From Pyronema omphalodes (Eukaryota; Ascomycota; Pezizomycetes; Pezizales; Pyronemataceae): a DNA stretch of 64,000 nucleotides. Under the pieces are notes generated by a model. That model was not told the origin of the DNA. It saw only the letters and a list, made by a program, of their open reading frames with translations, and searched no databases. Both the position numbers and the translations under genes were made by a program. Numbering within the stretch: position 1 is the stretch's first letter; the number at the start of each line of letters is the position of its first letter. Positions 57,069 to 64,000 of the stretch are shown here, piece by piece. The DNA lies in assembly GCA_024516155.1 (NCBI GenBank), contig JAJJXM010000017.1, positions 682,001 through 746,000 on the forward strand. The letters run 5' to 3'.

Positions 57069-58904
57069 GGTGTGGGATTGTATTTTAAATTTTCAATGGG
57101 GTTGATGAAGGATTATACCATTATGGGTTCTGTGGATTATTGATTTTTTAGGATGATGATATCATGATAGCTAGTTATGATGATAGTAGCTATGAATCTG
57201 TGATAAAAAGTCAAAGACAACATCCAGCCAATTACGCACGACTGATACAACGATCCCATTCCTGATCCGGGGACCCAGGCGGACGTATCTTTCCGCCAGA
57301 ACCTGAAAATCGAGGGTATTCTGAATCCCTTACAAAATTCTCAATCTCATCTACGGACCTACTATGGTCGTGTTGCTTCGTCGCGTCCTTATATGTACCG
57401 AAAAAAAAAAAAAGCTTCGGATAAACTCTAAGCCACCCCCATGATATTGGAACCTCAGGGAAGAGATATGGATAACAGCTCTGACTATGATGAAGACTAA
57501 TCGATGGCTCCGTTAATTATTAATCACATGGACCTGGGAGAGGAACGTTCCTAGGGTTGGGTTGGTAAATATCCCCAGGTTCCCAGGTCCGGCGAATGGA
57601 GAGAAGAGATGCTTAATGCTTGTCCCATGTTTGTAGATTTTGTATGCAGGATTTGGGATTCGCAAATCATTCTTTTCATCGACCGTATAAAGATGTTTTT
57701 CTAGCGGGCCTAAAATGGATTAATTGGCCCATCTAGAGATTTCTTCTATTGATACATACTACATAGGCCTATCTCTCCAGGATGTAGGAATATACTTTTG
57801 ATAATCCCAAGTTCCTAGTTATGATTGCGCATGATATACTTAGTTTGCGTTTTGGTGGATATAGCCTATAGGTGAACTCGAATTCTGGAATTGCGATGGC
57901 TGCAGGAAGACAGTGCAATGACGTTGATATGCTTTGCTTCATGGTATATCAACAGATTTTTTTTTTTCCGGTTGGTGATATGAAAAGTGAAAGATAACAA
58001 AGTAACTCATAATTCATGGGAGATAATACATAGTTGAAGATTATAAAAAGGTAAAGATGGATAAAGAAGTTAGAAATATAACTAATACGGTAATACCGTC
58101 AAGACCGTCTATCGGCTCCTGTATATAAGGCATAACCCAGCTGAATCATTGGCGAAATCAACACAAAGCGACATGGTGATAATTATCATTATCCTATGTG
58201 GATAATTTAACTACTGGGTCTGTAGTTTGATACGACCCTGGCTTAGTAACGTTGAGTTTGCTGATGAGTGCGATGTAGCTCCGGACGTAGCACATGTTCC
58301 ATCACAGGAGCATTGGAATTCCTATATTGATTGCGGAAGAGGGAATGTATCATGTAGAGTACCCATAGTAGGTAAACAATGAGGCGAGTACGTATCATAT
58401 GAGTGCGTCGGCGTTTTAGTTTTCGCTCATGTTCGACTGAAGAGATGTCGACTGCACCATCCAATGTCTATGCGATTACCGAGCTCCTCATTTTTATTCG
58501 CTGAACCGACCGGCGTTGGGCTAATAAAAGTCTATCGATAGTGCATATTGACTTTGCAGTCAGCCGCTCCAACTGTTAACGGTTACTGATCAGCGGATAT
58601 ATTCTCAAATGGGATTGTTTTTTGTCTTTTCCAACAAACTAAACAGACTGGCAACCGGTCTGCTAGCTCATTCATCGCACAATGCGGTATGCGCATTCCG
58701 TCTATACGAGACTATGCGTGGTAATCTGGGTATATAAGGTGCGCCAGATTCCCCCTATGCATGGAGTTCGTTGCTTTTTTTTTCGATGCTCCTATACCTG
58801 CTAGCGCCTTCCATCTCTTCTTCCTTTTTCTTGACTTTGGCTTTCCACGCCAGTTTTTACTTTTCTGTTTTTTCGGTGGAAGTGAGCTTGGAAATCGAGG
58901 ACGG

Positions 58905-59140
58905 AGTGCTGAACATCCTCCGCCTCCAAAGTCCAAGGGAATGCTAGGCTAGGACGAGGCTCCGAGTCAGGAATTGGACTATTGTACCAGTCGTGAAAAA
59001 CCGGCTGTTGTCTATTGACCAACTCCGGATTATCCAAGGCATGGTCCCCCATCCCAATGTGGATCTCGTGATAGCGGAGGTTGGTCATAATTGGCGCAAG
59101 AGGTTGTCGAAATATATGTGGGAGGTGGCTAATATGGAGG
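58905..59140 (-). pseudogene. left arm of an inverted duplication: truncated copy of the 172-aa gene
   Basis: Read on the minus strand from the ATG at 59088, this copy matches the plus-strand gene at 59349 over about its first 57 codons (shared HIGMGDHA.DNPEL and RQQPVFHDWYNSPIPDSE). The homology also covers about 50-100 bases upstream of both starts. After about 58905 the similarity ends: the frame runs on to 58801 as unrelated lysine/arginine-rich sequence (95 residues in all), so the C-terminal half of the sister gene is missing. Many differences are transitions. It could be a truncated pseudogene or a short gene of its own. The two copies are head to head, 260 bp apart. Confidence 0.6.
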
Positions 59141-59348
59141 GTTTACATGGTGAATGAGCCTAGGTACCAGTTACACACAGGAGCGAGTGAGTTGAAGTGA
59201 TAAAATGCAGACGCTGCGGCAACAGTTGTCTCCACCACTCTTCCACCATACGCTACATGTAGCTCTAAGACCAGCAGGCTCGTTCACAATGGACATCAAT
59301 CATATCGGCTATCTTCCACATCGATTTTGATAACTTCTTACGGTAACT

Positions 59349-59867
59349 ATGACCATCTTCCGCCACCGCGAGGATCACATCGGGATGGGGGACCATGCCG
59401 TGGATAATCCGGAGTTAGTCGATAGACAACAGCCGGTTTTTCACGACTGGTACAATAGTCCAATCCCTGACTCGGAGCCTCGTCCCAGCCTAGCATTGCC
59501 TCGGACTCTGGAGACGGAGGATATTCAGCGCCCTGTCATGGATCCACCGGAGCCTGCTGGTGCAAACACGAACGAGGAGCCCAACCCCGGCAACGAGCAA
59601 CCGAAAGAGCCGTCAATTATCGATCAGATGGATATTGTTGACCCAAACGACCCAGTTAGGCCCGGCAAGCATCCCAGATTCCGTGGGTTCTGTGAATGGA
59701 TCAAGGAGAAAGCCAACCAATGTCCCAAGTTTAAAGATATTCTTTGGATCATCCGACGTGCAATTGGCAATCTTATCAACTCTATCAAGGCCTTTTTCCA
59801 GCGCGTCTACAACAGAGTGGTTGATATGTTTTGGTCGAAAGTCTTAAGAATGGGTCTTTACCAATAG
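59349..59867 (+). CDS. uncharacterised 172-aa protein, right arm of the inverted duplication
   Basis: A single-exon frame of 172 residues starts at an ATG (MTIFRHREDHIGMGDHAVD). I do not recognise the family. Residues 1-60 are shared with the truncated copy opposite. Residues 65-105 are acidic and proline-rich (EPNPGNEQPKEPS). The last 65 residues are basic and aromatic (FCEWIKEKANQCPKFKDI, then LWIIRRAIGNLINSIKAFF) and form likely amphipathic helices that could bind membranes or a partner. There is no signal peptide, transmembrane helix or catalytic motif that I can name. A short ATG-started frame of 13 codons lies just upstream (about 59289). The gene sits alone in gene-poor sequence, as lineage-specific genes often do. 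Coding status is moderately likely. Confidence 0.5.
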   Translation: MTIFRHREDHIGMGDHAVDNPELVDRQQPVFHDWYNSPIPDSEPRPSLALPRTLETEDIQRPVMDPPEPAGANTNEEPNPGNEQPKEPSIIDQMDIVDPNDPVRPGKHPRFRGFCEWIKEKANQCPKFKDILWIIRRAIGNLINSIKAFFQRVYNRVVDMFWSKVLRMGLYQ

Positions 59868-60863
59868 GCTTCGTTTCCTAAATGTCCGAATATGATAATT
59901 TTGGTGGTCCTGAGTGACTGCATATATGGTGAGCTATGAGAATCTGCCACGATCCCGCAGACCTCTGCTAATGATAAATAGATATTAGTTTTGAGACAGA
60001 ATCAACGACTTTGTTACGTTTTCCTTGTCCAAGTATTATGTATGCACAGAAACATATTCATGTACTTTAACCTGTACCGAAAAATGGAATCTTACTTGTA
60101 CTACGTGGACGTCCACGAAAGAGTCTTCTCGTCTGTATCCATTGGCGTTATTAACTACTGCTAGCGACGCAAAATGAACCCAACCCGTGAATACCTCCCA
60201 TTTTACCACCTCTTCCTGGCCTCTAATGAGCCCGCTTCTCCCGAACTCTACATTCCCTTCCAAATGTTGACACACTATGAATTTGACAGCTAACGAATCC
60301 TCTACAGTATCATAAGCGGATCATGAAGCCATTTATAAAAATCTAAGCCTTTGCGCTACCATATCATATCTGCCGAAACCCTGTTAATTCCATACTTACC
60401 GAATACTCTGGTCACATTTGCAGAATAATACCCTATGTGCCTCCAAAGTCATTTCTCTACAAGTGACCTGAAAATCATTGACGAATAGAATTACGGTGCC
60501 TGCTGAGCGCTCCAAAAATACAGTAAAAGGATAAATCGAAGGTAGGGGAGGGAAATAAAAACTACAGTATCCGGGATTCCCGTCTGGTCACCCACGACAG
60601 TACTAGCCGGACGATATCATGCTTAAATAGCGCAGAGCGGACGGGATGCGTTGTATTCATGATTCTATGACCGTAGCTGAAAATGAAGAAAAATAACAAT
60701 ACATAAAGGCAAACTTTGACATAAAATCGCCGGTCATTTCTCGGAGAGTTGCATTGGTAGCAGAGATTACGTGGAAGAATATTCATATGGTCTCTCTACA
60801 ATTAAAATGTGATTATAGATTATAGTAGTTTTATGGTCAGAATGTGTTTGCATTCGGGGCTAT

Positions 60864-60925
60864 GTTTAGGCACAGGATTACGTTTAGGGTTAAACAGAAG
60901 CTATCGTTAGGGTTGAGGTTAGGGC
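60864..60925 (+). repeat. cluster of telomere-like TTAGGG motifs
   Basis: Within about 60 bases the plus strand has TTTAGGC, GTTTAGGGTTAAAC, GTTAGGGTTGAGG and GTTAGGGC, that is, three TTAGGG units and near-matches. Fungal telomeres are commonly (TTAGGG)n. The units are scattered, not a clean array. Confidence 0.6.
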
Positions 60926-61986
60926 AACGCTTTGTCTCCTTTGGTATCCTACGAAATATGATTGACCCTGTGGTACTCTGTGTTTATTAAATAGTTACAA
61001 AAATTATTTTACATACTTATCCTCTCTTTTACATAGTTGTGTTGCTCGAGGGTTTCACCGGATGTTGTGTTTTTTTGCAGAAAACTCAATCTAGCGTCAC
61101 GTCAACCATGTTGCTAAAGGATGTAACCAATTCGCAAGTAGCAGTGATGTTTCAGAGTACCATCAAAGCTATGAGTTTCAGAGAAATAGGAGAACTGGGG
61201 TGGGGTGGGGAAATGAAGTTGTCGACGAGAGACTCCTGGGATTTAGTAACTATATTGCACATAGCGTCATGTACGAAATGATTAAAATGTATTGGAATAC
61301 ACTGAATCAATAGCAGGTAACACCAATGGAATCATTATCTCGACTATTGTAATTGCTACCGAGAACAGTGCACGATTATATCCAAGTTTTCGCAAAGATC
61401 GTGGATTATAGTCCAACAGGATTTCAAGGCATGTGGTAGGAAAACATCTATGGTACGTCAAATGAATAGCACATCGAGTACTTCTACATTTAACAAGCCA
61501 TTAATCCTTGCTGAATCAGCATAAGTAACAAGTCTTCGCGTTACATGTCGTAGACATGTGAAATTCCAATTGAGTTTTCGCTTTCGTCCAAAGTACGTTC
61601 GGAATCATGACCCTTACGTTTAGAGTGATATTCTATGTTCACGTGGTTACGCAGTATTTAACATTTCAGCACGATCCGCCCACATACAGTGCATAATCGG
61701 TGATTGAGTTTTTATCACAAAACTCAGGCTGATACGCTAACTAATTCTGATGCTAATTCATCACAACTTTGAGTACCACTAATTTATAATCCCATTAACC
61801 GAAGTGGAAAGTAGACCTGCAAAGTCTAGTCAATTTTGTCATGTTATAAATAGGCTTATATAGATCAAGAATTAGCTCTCCTTACATTAGCTTAAAAGGT
61901 TTACACAGTAGTAAAATATCGCTTTTGAATTCCCAAATCTTCAGATTTCTTGATGAAAAAAAACAAAACGCATATTGCCCAGGCGC

Positions 61987-62030
61987 AGCTTTAGTCTTAG
62001 CTTTTGTCTCAGCTTTAGTCTCAGCCTGAG
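61987..62030. repeat. degenerate AGCTTTAGTCTC/AGTCTTAGC repeat
   Basis: About four irregular copies of a 12-bp phrase built from AGCTTT and AGTCTC. No coding context. Confidence 0.6.
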
Positions 62031-63360
62031 TTTACAACATTCCAAGGTTAGTTTCTGAAACTTGATAGATATAGCGAGCGATTCCTTTATAAACTGACAG
62101 GCGAGATCATAGTAGTAACGTGGTCGTTTAGTACAACTATGGATGTAATCAAGCAAATGTCCACAGAAGCGTAACCGGAAGCTTGGAGAGTCATTAGTAA
62201 ATTACCAAGCTGTAAGCGAGCAGCAAGAGTTGATTATTAGGGGTTATACTCGCTTGAATTTATCAAGCTAACCAAGTAGCAGTAGCTAGACATTTTCAAT
62301 TGTGACACCGTTCGTCGGGAGGTGGACGGTTTGTACACTACAGTCGACTCGAGTGATTTCGCATGACGCGACGACTGTGACGTTGTCAGGATCTAGAAAA
62401 TCTTGCGATAGAGTCGGTTTTGGTGTAGCTGTGGCTTTTTGGCTTTTTTATTTTGGTATCTGGTTTGGTTTTTAGTGTTTTTTAGTGTTATGTTTTCATT
62501 TTTAGGTACAGTGTCTTCAATGTTTTCGCTGTGTATATCTAGTCCCTCCAGTCGACGTCTCGCCCGTATATGCCTCGGGTTGTGGCGGAATTTTAAGGCT
62601 CAACGTCTTGACGGAATAAGTAGAAAACGGCAGCCTCGATAAACGGGGAAGAAATATACGGGTGACATCACTTTAATTGGTATGTATAGCATGCACTGCC
62701 CGGTGACCGGCAAAGCCACATCACGCAGTAGATGAGTGAATAGGATGCCGGCATGCAGAACTTCATGATGAATAATGTAACCCCATTAGGAACTTGGAAA
62801 ATACTGTAACACACGCGAAGAAGTTATGGAAAGAGCAAGCTTCAATGTTATTGCTAGTTAGAAACAAAGGACATAGAAGCGCGCAAAGGAGGCTACATAG
62901 TCATATAGTGGAAAGAATCAGACAGTGTCGCTTGGATACTCTAGCAGCAGTTCCAGTCGTAGAAGCTAGAGAAAATGTCTAAGAAGGAACGACTCCGAAC
63001 GAGTGTTGACATGAACCATATGATTTGACAGTACTCCGCCACCCGTTCCGCGGCGCGACATCCACCCGGCGTTATTCTTTGCTAGTCCGTATGCCATACC
63101 TTGATATTTTTGACAACAGCCGGTGCTTAACTTAACTCCTGCAGCCACACACGTGAATTATCGGTCACGTTGGCTCTGGAGTACTCTATATAAACCCCGT
63201 AGAGTTCCCCCACCCCAAACTTCACTTTCCTCTCCTCCACACATAGCTACAGAGGGCACTGGGGGCTTATTATGCTACATTACAATTGGAGGGCAATCTG
63301 AATAAGATACTGAAAATTCGATAATAAAAGTCTAATAGAGGGTACTGGGGGCTCATCACA

Positions 63361-63392
63361 GTGGGACAGTGGGACAGTGGGACAGTGGGACA
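63361..63392. repeat. 8-bp tandem repeat GTGGGACA, four copies
   Basis: Four perfect tandem copies of GTGGGACA in non-coding sequence. Confidence 0.9.
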
Positions 63393-64000
63393 AAATGTAG
63401 AAGCCTTGGTGCGTCAGAAAACCATTACTCTGGTAATTTAATGCAGCGGGCTACCCGAGAAATGAAATTCCCGTTAATGTGTTTTGCCGCCCAGCGAATC
63501 AATAAAAGCCAGCGTAGCCATTGAAAAGGCAATCTGGGACTTGATCGTTGATTGTGGACGGGTTTAGCGTATGTTTTGAAGAAGAAAAGGGAAGTGGAGT
63601 CGATGGGGGGATTAAATAGCTGGAGGTAGAGGCAGAGAAGTGGAAGAGGTTTGCCCAAAATAAGGGACTTGGCCTGTGGGACAGGGAGCTTATTCTCGGC
63701 CGCTTTGCGGTATCACCATTGAAGGAAGATGTAAACACGAAAGAGGTAGCTTCGTTTGTCGGCTACTTCTAGTGGAGTATCTTCTACATGATTGAACATA
63801 TATTATATTTTTCTGCTTGGAGTCTTATCGTGGAAGCGTATTGTCTCCTTAAGCTTATGGGGCGATAGGTGGCTTTGTTGGTGGTCGCGCTGTAGCTTGT
63901 ACCCAGGTAACAGCTCCAGTGACCTGCATCAATCCTCCTCGCTTTGAAAGATTGATGTCGTCTACTCTCCTCCATTTATATGCTTCTACAGTGACAACCG

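Larger units (their letters stand above)
56151..58904. other. gene-free region with microsatellites
   Basis: About 2.75 kb downstream of the EngB-type gene without a convincing gene. It contains a 10-bp AAATTCATCC array and a long CCA array (listed separately), AT-rich sequence, and several TCATGATAG-like short inverted stretches near 57140-57180. Short open frames here lack sensible starts or composition. Confidence 0.45.
59868..64000. other. gene-poor right end of the window
   Basis: About 4.1 kb of AT-rich sequence without a gene I can support. It contains TTAGGG-like motifs (60864-60925), an AGTCTC/AGCTTT repeat (61987-62030), and a GTGGGACA array (63361-63392). Two similar 16-base phrases (GAGGGCACTGGGGGCT near 63252; GAGGGTACTGGGGGCT near 63338) suggest a small local duplication. 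Open frames of 60-80 codons are within chance expectation. Confidence 0.45.

Noticed and set aside
56875..57105. Polythreonine-containing frame
   Set aside because: It is produced by the CCA microsatellite; flanking sequence shows no coding character.
58243..58464. 73-codon minus-strand frame with a hydrophobic stretch
   Set aside because: It has no ATG near its beginning in that frame and no neighbouring exons were found.
61039..61281. 80-codon plus-strand frame
   Set aside because: Short, no recognisable motif and located in AT-rich gene-free sequence.
62439..62642. 67-codon hydrophobic plus-strand frame
   Set aside because: The hydrophobicity comes from a T-rich stretch; no evidence of a small membrane protein beyond composition.
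1..64000. tRNA, 5S rRNA or snoRNA genes
   Set aside because: Scanning by eye for T-loop and box motifs on both strands gave nothing I could fold with confidence. A covariance-model search would settle it.

Overview
This window looks like nuclear chromosomal DNA of a filamentous ascomycete (Pezizomycotina). The genes carry many short introns of about 47-120 bp, with GT...AG ends and TACTAAC/CTAAC-like branch sites. The products are typical fungal housekeeping proteins and neighbours lie on both strands. Frequent GGA glycine codons would fit an early-diverging class such as Orbiliomycetes or Pezizomycetes, but that placement is a guess. I found no rRNA, tRNA, transposon with coding capacity, CRISPR array or virus-like gene. 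All splice models were made by eye: each keeps the reading frame and most restore a family motif.

Left third (1-26.7 kb). SWR1 (chromatin remodeller, cut by the left edge, minus strand) is divergent from a complex I NDUFB8-type subunit. RPT1 (26S proteasome ATPase, containing an 8-nt micro-exon) and SDH1 (complex II flavoprotein) follow on the plus strand. Next come a lineage-specific 721-aa low-complexity protein, a 2-oxoglutarate/Fe(II) oxygenase-like gene (minus), a probable four-exon gene for a 140-aa unknown protein, a mitochondrial RNase III-like gene (minus), an RTC3/SBDS-domain gene, MPP10 (U3 snoRNP) and UAP1 (UDP-GlcNAc synthesis).

Middle (26.7-48.2 kb). A C-rich minisatellite and a run of 22 G lie between UAP1 and SWD1 (COMPASS). 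SWD1 is divergent from RPB1, the largest RNA polymerase II subunit, whose CTD is degenerate. On the minus strand follow a proline-rich LITAF-domain protein, the 14-exon meiotic helicase gene MER3/HFM1, an MDP-1-type HAD phosphatase, a gene-free block of simple repeats, and a UDP-galactose-type Golgi nucleotide-sugar transporter.

Right third (48.2-64 kb). This part is gene-poor. It holds a vacuolar Ca2+/H+ exchanger (CAX/VCX1) and a mitochondrial EngB-type GTPase whose P-loop is split by an intron. After these the region is mostly empty apart from an inverted, head-to-head duplicated small gene (58.9-59.9 kb), a cluster of TTAGGG-like repeats (60.9 kb) and short tandem repeats.

The genes do not form one pathway or cluster. 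Themes recur (transcription/chromatin: SWR1, SWD1, RPB1; mitochondria: NDUFB8, SDH1, RNase III-like, EngB) as expected for ordinary gene order. I see no clear novel multi-gene system. The best leads are the inverted duplicated gene pair, the micro-exons, the degenerate CTD, the RNase III-like protein missing a catalytic acid, and two uncharacterised genes.
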